Both the position numbers and the translations under genes were made by a program. Shown here one piece after another: positions 1 through 6,167 of a stretch of DNA of 11,918 nucleotides (its first letter is position 1; each line of letters starts with the position of its first letter). Source of the stretch: JBOGVZ01 sp050692985 (GTDB lineage: Bacteria > Actinomycetota > UBA4738 > CALAEC01); contig JBOGVZ010000016.1 of NCBI GenBank assembly GCA_050692985.1, forward strand, positions 1-11,918, read 5' to 3'. The notes under the pieces were generated by a model. The model was not told the DNA's origin and did not search any database. It worked only from the letters and a program-made list of their open reading frames with translations.

Positions 1-1
1 G

Positions 2-217
2 ATCGGACGCCGCCGCTTCCTCTACGACCTCTGGGGCGACACGGTGAACATGGCGAGCCGTATGGAGTCGCACGGGACATCAGACGAGATCCAGATCACC
101 CGCCCCACCTGGGAGCTGCTGCGCGACGACTTCGTCACCGAGCCGATCGGGCTCATCGACGTGAAAGGCAAGGGCGAGGTGGAGACCTGGCGGCTCGTCG
201 GCAGGGCTGACGGCTAG
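2..217 (+). CDS. class III adenylate/guanylate cyclase, C-terminal fragment (5' end outside window)
   Basis: The open frame runs from the window edge to a TAG and gives the last 71 residues of a class III nucleotidyl cyclase, the enzyme that makes cAMP or cGMP from ATP or GTP. The visible motif YDLWGDTVNMASRMES carries the conserved Asn and Arg (N and R of the NxxSR stretch) that position ribose and stabilise the transition state in this family. It is followed by the usual short tail ending in a DVKGKGEVETWRL-type strand. The metal-binding aspartates would lie upstream, outside the window. The LWGDTVNMASR form resembles the subgroup closer to eukaryotic-type cyclases and differs from the VHIAAR form in the second cyclase at 1336-2472, so the two are probably not recent duplicates. 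Domains upstream of the catalytic core are unknown. Confidence 0.9.
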   Translation: MGRRRFLYDLWGDTVNMASRMESHGTSDEIQITRPTWELLRDDFVTEPIGLIDVKGKGEVETWRLVGRADG

Positions 218-249
218 GTTGAGAAGCGGGATACCTGCACCAACGCTGT

Positions 250-349
250 GGTGGGCGCTGGTGGTTTCGAACCACCGACCTCCGCCTTGTAAGGACGTTC
301 AAGCAGGGTTCGCTGACCTGCGGCGACGCCTGAACCATTAGCGCCCACC
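250..349. repeat. 10-bp perfect terminal inverted repeat framing the tRNA-like element
   Basis: GGTGGGCGCT at 250-259 is exactly complementary to AGCGCCCACC at 340-349. Seven of these pairs are the acceptor stem of the tRNA-like element. The other three pair the discriminator and CC of the 3' end with bases upstream of the mature 5' end. Chance is the simplest explanation for the extra three pairs, but they make the element look like a short hairpin-ended unit. Confidence 0.6.
252..346 (-). tRNA. tRNA-like element, tRNA-Val(TAC)-type 3' half with an aberrant, over-long central region
   Basis: On the minus strand the ends form a perfect 7-bp acceptor stem, GGGCGCT (340-346) with AGCGCCC (253-259), followed by discriminator A and an encoded CCA (249-251). 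A canonical T arm, GGTGG-TTCGAAA-CCACC, occupies 260-276. The segment CTTACAAGGCGGAGGTC (277-293) matches the anticodon loop, 3' anticodon strand and variable loop of a tRNA-Val with anticodon TAC. The rest of the molecule is wrong: 63 nt separate the acceptor strand from the T stem, where about 42 are usual. The 5' anticodon strand does not pair with GGCGG, and no normal D arm is visible. Alternative pairing in the extra region includes GCAGG/CCTGC around a 9-nt loop. It may be an intron-bearing, class II-like or decayed tRNA. The T arm orientation fixes the strand. Confidence 0.5.
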
Positions 350-410
350 TGCGGTCTATGTCGCTGACGTCTTGTGTCTCTGCGTTTCGTTTTCCGTCCT
401 GTAGCGGAAT

Positions 411-430
411 CTCCGCAGAATCTGCCGGAG
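411..430 (+). other. small hairpin in the leader of the alpha/beta hydrolase gene
   Basis: CTCCGCAG (411-418) and CTGCCGGAG (422-430) pair over 8 bp with one bulged C and a 3-nt loop. No T-run follows, so a classical terminator is not supported. It lies between the tRNA-like element and the hydrolase start at 520. Apart from this, I see nothing between 350 and 500. Confidence 0.35.
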
Positions 431-519
431 GGAAGAGGGAATCGCGGCGAGCCCCTCGTGTCCGTCTCGGGGACTTGTCCGGATTCCGGCTGTAGGAGAG
501 GATTGGAGAGGAGAACCTT

Positions 520-1296
520 GTGAACCAGGTCACTTCGAACGACGGCACCACGATCGCTTTCGATCGGCCGGGTGAGGGCCCGCCGGTCATCCTCGTGTGC
601 GGCGGGTCGACCGACCGCATGGCCAACGCACCGCTGGCGACTCTCCTGGCACCGCAGCTCACGGTGTTCAATTACGACCGTCGGGGCCGAGGCGACAGCG
701 GGGACACGTCTCCGTACGCGGTAGAGCGCGAGGTCGAGGACATCGCCGCCATGATCGATGCCGCAGGTGGATCGGCGCCCCTATACGGCACGTCCTCCGG
801 TGGGGTCCTGGCCCTCGAGGCGGCGGCGAGTGGGCTGCCCGTCACCAAGCTGGCATTGTGGGAGCCGCCCTTCATCCTCGACGAGAGCCGCCGTCCCCCG
901 GCGGACACGGCGAAGACCTTTCACGAGCTGGTGGCGGCGGGTCGGCGAGGGGACGCGGTCGAGTACTTCATGTCCAAGGTCGTCGGTCTGCCGCCCGAGT
1001 TCGTGGCCGGTGCCCGCAACGCCCCGTTCTGGTCGGCGCAAGAAGCCCTGGCGCACACGCTCGAATACGACGCCATCATCATGGGCGACTACTCGCTGCC
1101 GACCGAGCGGGCGGCCGCCGTCACGGTTCCGACTCTCGTCATGGACGGGGGAGCGAGCTTCGAGGGGATGGCCGAGTCGGCGCAGGCCCTGGTGGACGTC
1201 CTCCCCCATGGGCAGCGCCGGACCTTGGAGGGACAGGAGCACAACGTCGACCACAACGCCCTCGCACCCGTGCTGGTGGAGTTCTTCACCGGCTGA
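520..1296 (+). CDS. alpha/beta hydrolase
   Basis: This 258-residue protein is a soluble alpha/beta-hydrolase-fold enzyme, with no signal peptide or membrane segment. The GTG start at 520 is preceded at good spacing by a GGAGAGGAGA ribosome binding site (505-514). The nucleophile elbow GTSSGG puts the catalytic Ser at residue 92. An Asp at about 209 (MDGG) and His241 (GQEHN) complete a likely triad. The N-terminal VILVCGG turn and the NYDRRGRGDSG strand at residues 51-61 are typical of the fold. Substrate cannot be inferred: esterase, lipase-like or C-C hydrolase activities are all possible. The gene lies 39 bp upstream of the RibD_C-cyclase fusion on the same strand with no terminator visible between, so the two are probably co-transcribed. 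Hydrolase-cyclase fusions are known in mycobacteria (Rv1900c), which makes the neighbourhood suggestive. Confidence 0.9.
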   Translation: MNQVTSNDGTTIAFDRPGEGPPVILVCGGSTDRMANAPLATLLAPQLTVFNYDRRGRGDSGDTSPYAVEREVEDIAAMIDAAGGSAPLYGTSSGGVLALEAAASGLPVTKLALWEPPFILDESRRPPADTAKTFHELVAAGRRGDAVEYFMSKVVGLPPEFVAGARNAPFWSAQEALAHTLEYDAIIMGDYSLPTERAAAVTVPTLVMDGGASFEGMAESAQALVDVLPHGQRRTLEGQEHNVDHNALAPVLVEFFTG

Positions 1297-1335
1297 TCCC
1301 GCGGGGTTGGATATGAATGATCCCGGTGGCTCTCT

Positions 1336-2472
1336 ATGAGAAGGGTGATCGCATCTGAGTTCGTCACGCTAGATGGTGTGATGGAGGCACCAGGGCATGA
1401 GGAGCATCAGGACGGAAGGAACGCTTGGGCCTTGCTGGGAGCCAGCGAGGACCAACAGAGGTTCAAGGCCGAGGAACTCTTTGCGGCCAGCGCCATTCTC
1501 CTGGGACGCGTGACCTATCAGATCTTCGCGACGTTCTGGCCATCCGCGCCCGGAGATCCGGAATTTGCCAGCAGGATGAACAGTATCGAGAAGTACGTCG
1601 TGTCCACGACCCTGAAGGAGGCTGAGTGGAACAACACCGTGATCCTCCGCGGAGACATCGCTGAGGAGGTCTCCAAGCTGAAGCAGCAGCGCGGTGGGGA
1701 CATCGTGATCTACGGCAGTGCCGACCTCGTCAACGCGCTGATGAAGCATGACCTCATCGATGAGTACCGACTCCTGGTCTTCCCGGTCGTTCTGGGGAGC
1801 GGGAAACGTCTCTTCAGAGACGAGAGCGACACCTCACATCTGCGACTCGTCGGCACGCGGGCGTTCAGCTCAGGCATCGTCCTTCTCTCATACAAGCCGG
1901 CTGGCGAGAGCCCCTCGAGCGAATACGCGGAGACGTTCGCCTGGACAGAGGAGCAGATCAAGTCGCTGCAAGCCGCGCAGAACGCGGATCGTGTGCTGGC
2001 ATCGATCCTGTTCACCGACATCGTGGATTCGACCGGACGCGCCGCCACTCTCGGCGACCGACGTTGGCGTCAGCTCCTGGATCGTCACGACAGAGTCGCG
2101 CGGGCTGCGGTCGAACGGTTCCGCGGCCACTTCGTGAAGACCACCGGCGACGGCATCCTCGCCACGTTCGATGCGCCCACCCGGGCGCTCCGATGCGCGT
2201 TTGAGCTCCACGAGAGGCTTACCGACCTGGGACTCGGTATGCGCGCGGCGATTCACACAGGAGAGATCGAGATCCGCGACGAGGATGTCGGAGGGATCGG
2301 CGTTCATATCGCTGCGCGCGCTCTCGTCGAAGCCGGCGATGGTCGAGTCATCGTGACCCGGACGGTCCGGGATCTTGCCACCGGCATCGACCTTGCCTTC
2401 ACCCCGCTCGGCTCGGTCGGCCTGAAAGGAGTTCCGGGAGAGTGGGAGCTGTTCGAAGCCTCGATCGGATAG
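1336..2472 (+). CDS. RibD_C/dihydrofolate-reductase-like domain fused to class III nucleotidyl cyclase
   Basis: The 378-residue protein has two domains. Residues 1-187 form a RibD_C/DHFR-like domain: TLDGVMEAPG near the start, GRVTYQIF at 57-64, IVIYGSADLVNALM at 123-136, and PVVLGSGKRLFRD at 150-162. Family members are NADPH-dependent reductase-like proteins whose substrates are mostly unknown. After a linker of about 30 residues, residues 219-376 form a class III cyclase. FTDIVDST gives metal-binding Asp228 and Asp231 candidates, and FVKTTGDG gives purine-selecting Lys268 and metal Asp272. RDEDVGGIGVHIAAR supplies Asp317, His324 (in place of the usual Asn) and Arg328. The catalytic set therefore looks complete and ATP-type. 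The ATG at 1336 has only a weak GGTGG upstream, so translation may depend on the preceding hydrolase gene. Base composition is less GC-rich in part of the gene (31/60 in 1561-1620, counted by hand), hinting at transfer. Confidence 0.88.
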   Translation: MRRVIASEFVTLDGVMEAPGHEEHQDGRNAWALLGASEDQQRFKAEELFAASAILLGRVTYQIFATFWPSAPGDPEFASRMNSIEKYVVSTTLKEAEWNNTVILRGDIAEEVSKLKQQRGGDIVIYGSADLVNALMKHDLIDEYRLLVFPVVLGSGKRLFRDESDTSHLRLVGTRAFSSGIVLLSYKPAGESPSSEYAETFAWTEEQIKSLQAAQNADRVLASILFTDIVDSTGRAATLGDRRWRQLLDRHDRVARAAVERFRGHFVKTTGDGILATFDAPTRALRCAFELHERLTDLGLGMRAAIHTGEIEIRDEDVGGIGVHIAARALVEAGDGRVIVTRTVRDLATGIDLAFTPLGSVGLKGVPGEWELFEASIG

Positions 2473-2480
2473 GCGTCGAT

Positions 2481-2508
2481 TTGACGTGGGTGGCTGGAAT
2501 GCCATAAT
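2481..2508 (+). promoter_or_regulatory. sigma70-type promoter for the LVIVD-type secreted protein
   Basis: TTGACG at 2481-2486 (5/6 to the -35 consensus) and CATAAT at 2503-2508 (5/6 to the -10 consensus) are separated by 16 bp. Transcription would start near 2515, about 65 bp before the ATG at 2579. It begins 8 bp after the stop codon of the cyclase fusion gene, marking a new transcription unit. This also argues against the upstream in-frame ATG at 2486, which would fall inside the promoter. Confidence 0.6.
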
Positions 2509-2578
2509 CCTCTTCATTCGGGAACCGTGGGGCGTACCGCCCATCTCGGCGGTCCCCCTCAGAGAGGAAGGAGCCGCC

Positions 2579-4063
2579 ATGCGTCCCGGGAAGCGCCCCG
2601 TTCGGACGGCCTCCGCCGTCGCCGTCGCGGTCGCCCTCACCCTCGCCGTCCCGTACGGGGTGGCGGCCGTGCCGCCGGACGACACGCCGGACCGCCCCCA
2701 CACCCAGAACATGCATCTGCTCGGATCCAGCCTCCGCCCCGGCGCCGTGACGGGGCCCCCGCCGGTCGGCCCCGGTACGGTGCCGTGGGATACCCGAAAC
2801 ACGGACCTGGCGTTCTGGGGGAAGACGGCCATCCAGGGCCGCTACGACGGCTTCCGGGTCATCGACGTTCGGGCGCCGGGGAACCCGCGTGAGATCGCGT
2901 TCTTCACGTGCGTCAGCCCCCAGGGGGACGTCGGCATCTGGGGCGACCTGGTGTTCCGCTCGGTGGACTCCCCCCAGCGGACCGACGGGTGCACGGCCGA
3001 GAGCCAGAGTGGAAATCCGACAGGCGCCGCCTGCCTACCGGCGCCGTCCCCCTGCACCGGCTTCGAGGGCATCCAGATCTTCGACATCAGCGACCTCGAT
3101 GACATCCAGCACGTCGCGTCGGTCCCGCTCGACTGCGGATCCCACACGCACACGGTGGTGCCGGATCCGGGACGAGAACGCGTCCTGATCTACAACAGCG
3201 TCAGCGGCGACGGGCTCCAGGCGAACCCGGGGAAGTACGGCAACCGCTGCCCGGGCCCGCCGTTCGGCCGTGAGGACATCGTCGAGGTCCCGCTCGAAGA
3301 CCCTGCTTCCGCAAACGTGCTGGGCTCCTTCGACCTCGGCGAGCATGAGGGCGAGCCCGTCCGGATCTGCCACGACTTCGGCGTCATCCTCGGCGACGTG
3401 AACCTCGGCGCCTGTGCGGGTCACGGGGTCGCGGTCTACGACCTGAGCGATCCGGCGAACCCGATACACCTGTACACGACGACGGCCCCGACGGTCGACC
3501 GCTTCCACTCGGTGGCGTTCACGTGGGACGGCTCCATCATCGTCTCCGGCTGGGAGCCCGGCGGCGGTACGCAGCCGCGCTGCCAGGTCACCGGCGCGCC
3601 GCTCGCCGGCGGGCTCGTCCAGACGGAGGAGATGAAGACCGCCTGGTTCCACGACGCCGAGACCGGCGAGATCATCGGCAAGTACGTGCTGCCGCGGCCG
3701 CAGTCGCAGTACGAGAACTGCACGATCCACAACTACAACGTCGTCCCGCATCCCACCAGGAACCTACTCGTGCACGGCTCGTATCAGTCGGGCACCGCTC
3801 TCGTCGACTTCACGGATCCGGCGAACGCGTACGAGGTGGCGTGGATGGATCCCGATCCGCTCGACCCGCCGTCGGGCACGAGCCCCGGCGGGCGCACCAA
3901 CTTCCGCGGCGGTGACTGGTCGTCCTACTGGTACAACGGGCTCATCTACGAGAGCGACGCGAGGCGCGGCCTCTACGTCTGGAAGGTAAGCGCGCGGGAG
4001 GTTCGGGGACCGATGGTCCGCCTCGACTTCCTGAACCCGCAGACCAATCAGCTGTCGCTCTAG
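2579..4063 (+). CDS. secreted LVIVD-repeat / beta-propeller-type protein
   Basis: The ATG at 2579 is preceded by an AGGAAGGAG ribosome binding site and begins a signal peptide: RPGKRPVR, then a hydrophobic run at residues 11-30, with likely cleavage after VAA at about residue 30. The in-frame ATG at 2486 lies in the promoter and is not used. The mature part of about 464 residues carries repeated strand motifs such as GFRVIDVRAPGNPRE (91-105), GIQIFDISDLDDIQ (164-177), GVAVYDLSDPANPIH (283-297) and ALVDFTDPANAYEV (407-420). This is the pattern of LVIVD repeats, which form propeller-like folds. Ten cysteines (111, 138, 152, 159, 186, 224, 264, 279, 335, 381) suggest disulfides in an extracytoplasmic protein. 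His-rich positions (HTHTVV, RFHSV, CTIHNYNVVPH) recur at blade edges and may form a site. No catalytic role is established. It has no sorting signal or anchor. Confidence 0.75.
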   Translation: MRPGKRPVRTASAVAVAVALTLAVPYGVAAVPPDDTPDRPHTQNMHLLGSSLRPGAVTGPPPVGPGTVPWDTRNTDLAFWGKTAIQGRYDGFRVIDVRAPGNPREIAFFTCVSPQGDVGIWGDLVFRSVDSPQRTDGCTAESQSGNPTGAACLPAPSPCTGFEGIQIFDISDLDDIQHVASVPLDCGSHTHTVVPDPGRERVLIYNSVSGDGLQANPGKYGNRCPGPPFGREDIVEVPLEDPASANVLGSFDLGEHEGEPVRICHDFGVILGDVNLGACAGHGVAVYDLSDPANPIHLYTTTAPTVDRFHSVAFTWDGSIIVSGWEPGGGTQPRCQVTGAPLAGGLVQTEEMKTAWFHDAETGEIIGKYVLPRPQSQYENCTIHNYNVVPHPTRNLLVHGSYQSGTALVDFTDPANAYEVAWMDPDPLDPPSGTSPGGRTNFRGGDWSSYWYNGLIYESDARRGLYVWKVSAREVRGPMVRLDFLNPQTNQLSL

Positions 4064-4211
4064 GAGGACGCGCTTGGCTTGAGCTTCATCGCCCCAGCGA
4101 GGAACTGAGCCGGACGATCCGGTCCGAGGGTCCCGGCACCCTGCGGCCGATGAGTTTCGATCGGCTCTTCGGTCGTGGCTGATGATGGCGACGACCGAGG
4201 AGGAGGAACCG

Positions 4212-4808
4212 ATGACGAAGGTGGCCGCAGGGATCACGACCTCGCTGGATGGGTACATCGCCGGGCCGAACGACGGCCCGGGCCGCGGCCTGGGCGATGG
4301 CGGCGAGCGGTTGCACTACTGGGTCTTCGGGAGACCGTGGAGCTACGACAAAGAGCCCAGAGGCGAGGCGACGGGAGCCGACAAGGAGTTCCTCGACGAG
4401 GGGATCGCCCGCGTCGGGGCCATCATCGGCGGGCGCAACACGTACGAGGCGGCGGAGGCGTGGGGCGGCCAGAATCCCTTCGATGCGCCTTTCTTCGTCC
4501 TAACGCACCGGCCCGGGGACGCCCCCGCTGACGCCGGATTCACGTTCGTGAACGGGCTGGATCAGGCGATCGCCCAGGCCCGCGAGGCGGCCGGCGACAA
4601 GGACGTGTTCATCATGGGCGGGGCGGACGTGATCCGGCAGGCGCTGCGCGCCGGACACGTCGAGGAGCTGGCGATCTCGATCGCGCCGGTCGTACTCGGC
4701 GGCGGGAAGCGTCTGTTCGACGACTTCGACCAGACGGTGACCCTCGAGCACGTGCGCCTGCTCCAGTCCCCGTTCGCCACGCACATCTCCTATCGGGTCG
4801 TGCGATGA
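4212..4808 (+). CDS. RibD_C / dihydrofolate reductase family protein
   Basis: This 198-residue protein is a stand-alone member of the RibD C-terminal (DHFR-like) family. The ATG at 4212 is chosen because GAGGAGGAGG lies directly upstream and SLDGYIAGP at residues 11-19 is where the family begins. An ATG 30 bp upstream lacks such a site. Visible family motifs are GGRNTYEAAEAW (73-84), FIMGGADVIRQAL (133-145) and IAPVVLGGGKRLFDD (157-171), the last shared almost exactly with the reductase domain of the 1336-2472 fusion. Members bind NADPH and are annotated as deaminase-reductases, but this protein has no deaminase domain, so riboflavin synthesis is not implied. It is cytosolic. The 148 bp separating it from the preceding gene hold only weak hairpins. 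Its 3' end converges on the VOC gene. Confidence 0.88.
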   Translation: MTKVAAGITTSLDGYIAGPNDGPGRGLGDGGERLHYWVFGRPWSYDKEPRGEATGADKEFLDEGIARVGAIIGGRNTYEAAEAWGGQNPFDAPFFVLTHRPGDAPADAGFTFVNGLDQAIAQAREAAGDKDVFIMGGADVIRQALRAGHVEELAISIAPVVLGGGKRLFDDFDQTVTLEHVRLLQSPFATHISYRVVR

Positions 4809-4927
4809 CCGGCGGGAGCGTCACCGCCCACAGGCTCCACGTCGAACGGACCAAGGAAGATGGTGACGAACAGGCACGGTTCCTCAGCGGTCGGCGTGTG
4901 GAACATGCCACGAGGTGATCGAGGCGG
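4790..4927 (-). pseudogene. short open frame following the VOC gene stop, possible gene remnant or readthrough tail
   Basis: Directly after the TGA of the VOC gene (4928-4930), the same minus-strand frame stays open for 45 codons to a TAG at 4790-4792. It contains RGMFHTPTAEEPCLFVTIFL around 4847-4912, which reads like a folded protein's core strand and not random GC-rich sequence. A methionine at 4906-4904 could start a 38-residue peptide, but no convincing ribosome binding site precedes it. It overlaps the last 16 codon-bearing bases of the RibD_C gene antisense. Either a decayed C-terminal fragment of another small gene or a readthrough extension is possible. I do not recognise the family. 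Confidence 0.25.
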
Positions 4928-5338
4928 TCACCGACTCGTGACTTCCTGGAGCACCCAGGTGTTGCCGTCGGGATCGCTGAAGTCGGCGAACGAGTTGTAG
5001 TCGCGGTGCTCCGGATCCGGTCCCGGCTCCCACCCGCCGGGCCCCATGTGCCGGATGTCACTGACGTCGACGCCGCGTCCGACCAGCTCGGCCCGGGCGG
5101 CTTCGATGTCCGAGACGACCAGGTGCGTCCCCCGGCACGAGCCCGGCGCCGCGTCCGTGATGCCGATCCCGATCGTGATCGAGCACGCCGAGCCCGAGGG
5201 CGTCATCTGCACGACGCGGAACTCGTCGTTGGGCTGGTGATCGACGTCCAGATCGAAGCCGAGGGTGTCGACGTAGAACGCCTTGGCGCGGTCCACGTCC
5301 GAGACGGGGATCAGCACGAGCTCGAGCTTGTAGTCCAC
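4928..5338 (-). CDS. VOC family (glyoxalase/bleomycin-resistance fold) protein
   Basis: The GTG start at 5338 is preferred because AAGGAGG lies 8 nt upstream and the protein then begins at the first strand of the fold (VDYKLELVLIPVSDVDRAKAFY). An ATG 39 bp upstream would put that ribosome binding site inside the gene. The 136-residue product has the two betaalphabetabetabeta modules of the vicinal oxygen chelate superfamily. Module one carries VSDVDRAKAFYVDTLGF (12-28). Module two carries THLVVSDIEAARAEL (71-85) and ADFSDPDGNTWVLQE (118-132). His72 and Glu132 sit where metal ligands occur in family members, but the matching first-module ligands are not clear, so the protein may be a binding or antibiotic-sequestering type and not a lyase. 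It is monocistronic and convergent with the RibD_C gene. Confidence 0.88.
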   Translation of the reverse strand: MDYKLELVLIPVSDVDRAKAFYVDTLGFDLDVDHQPNDEFRVVQMTPSGSACSITIGIGITDAAPGSCRGTHLVVSDIEAARAELVGRGVDVSDIRHMGPGGWEPGPDPEHRDYNSFADFSDPDGNTWVLQEVTSR

Positions 5339-5429
5339 GATCAGATCCTCCTTCGTGGTCGAGGTCCCCTCATCCAAGGGATTCGACGTCGGTGCCGGCC
5401 GGAACTCATCGATCGGGCACGGTCCACGC

Positions 5430-5766
5430 TTAGCCGGGGACCGTGCCGCAGGTCAGGTTCACGGCACAGGCGGTCATGGCGCCGGCCCGGTCGGAGGCGG
5501 CGAACGCCGCGGCGTTCCCCAGCTCGTCGAGCGTGGTCAACCGTCTCAGCATCGTCTTGCCCTGATTCCACTCGAGAAGCTCCGCTCGGGTCATCGGGGC
5601 GCCGGTCCCGTAGGCCGGGAACCGGTCGACGTCGGCCAGGGCCTCGGGGAGCCCGGTGGTCTTCAGCCACAGGACCCTGACGCCGTGCGGCCCGAGCTCG
5701 GTGGCCCACTGACGGCACTGGCTCTCGATGGCGTCGAAGGCCACCGCGGTGCCTCCGACCTCGGGG
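5430..5766 (-). pseudogene. short-chain dehydrogenase/reductase, C-terminal remnant
   Basis: The minus-strand frame ending in TAA at 5430-5432 encodes about 110 residues typical of the second half of an SDR. They include AFDAIESQCRQWATELGPHG, a VRVLWLKTTG strand, MLRRLTTLDELGNAAAFAAS and the terminal AMTACAVNLTCGTVPG. This corresponds to the helix after the active site, the substrate loop and the last Rossmann strand. The N-terminal GxxxGxG cofactor site and the segment with the catalytic Ser are absent. At the expected YxxxK position the sequence reads TAVAF, so the parent was either divergent or is already damaged. Homology stops near LPEVGG at about 5766. Beyond that the frame runs antisense through a different gene fragment and reads as non-protein. 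No start site is convincing. Confidence 0.7.
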
Positions 5767-5767
5767 A

Positions 5768-6157
5768 GCGACTGGTGGGAGGTCGAGGCGGTGTGGCTGG
5801 CGGTGGCGTACGCTCGCTCGGGCCGCGCGGAGGATGGGCACGCCGCCGCGCTGGAGTCGCTGGACCTGTTCCGTGAGGCCGACAACCCCACGGGGATCGC
5901 CCTGGCCCTCCAGTGCCTCTCGTTCCTGGCCCTCTGGGACGGCCGGCACGAGGACGCGCTTCGACTGGTGGCGGCGTCGGAGGCCCTTGACGAGGCGGCC
6001 GGGGCCTCCCGGACGACGGGGTTCGCAGGCCTGTTGGAGGGCGACCCGGCCGAGGAGGCCCGGGGCCACCCTGGCCGATGACGCCGCCCGTCGCGCCTGG
6101 GAGGAGGGGCGAAACATGACCGTCGAGGAGATCGTGGCCCAGGTCCGGAGGGGCTGA
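5768..6157 (+). pseudogene. TPR-type regulator C-terminal remnant with frameshift
   Basis: The plus strand encodes the tail of a tetratricopeptide-like protein: LAVAYARSGRAEDGHAAALE, NPTGIALALQCLSFLALWDG, then EDALRLVAASEALDEAAG. These are pairs of Ala/Leu-rich helices as found at the C-termini of LuxR-type or cyclase-linked ATPase/TPR regulators. After GLLEGDPAEEAR (near 6060) the reading frame must shift by one to continue with DDAARRAWEEGRNMTVEEIV and the natural stop TGA at 6155-6157. That ending (AWxEGRxMTxEEAV) is the usual C-terminus of such regulators. The 5' part (ATPase and DNA-binding or cyclase domains) is missing, cut at about 5768 where the SDR remnant also ends. No start codon with a ribosome binding site is present. 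The 10 bp to the next stop codon at 6168 leave a tail-to-tail arrangement. Confidence 0.7.
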
Positions 6158-6167
6158 CCGGGCCGGT

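Noticed and set aside
252..346. Selenocysteine tRNA (selC) reading of the over-long tRNA-like element
   Set aside because: The length would fit, but no TCA anticodon sits in a 7-nt loop with a proper stem, and the 3' half matches tRNA-Val instead.
2486..2578. Upstream in-frame ATG extending the LVIVD-type protein by 31 residues
   Set aside because: It lies inside the -35/-10 promoter region, has no ribosome binding site, and would bury the signal peptide.
4110..4126. Small inverted repeats (CCGGA-cga-TCCGG, CGGAC/GTCCG) after the LVIVD-type gene as a terminator
   Set aside because: The stems are only 5 bp, alternative and without a T-run. They are too weak to call in GC-rich DNA.
4212..4808. 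Assignment as riboflavin biosynthesis RibD or as true folA dihydrofolate reductase
   Set aside because: There is no deaminase domain and there are no rib neighbours, and the motifs are those of the broad RibD_C family, not of classical DHFR.
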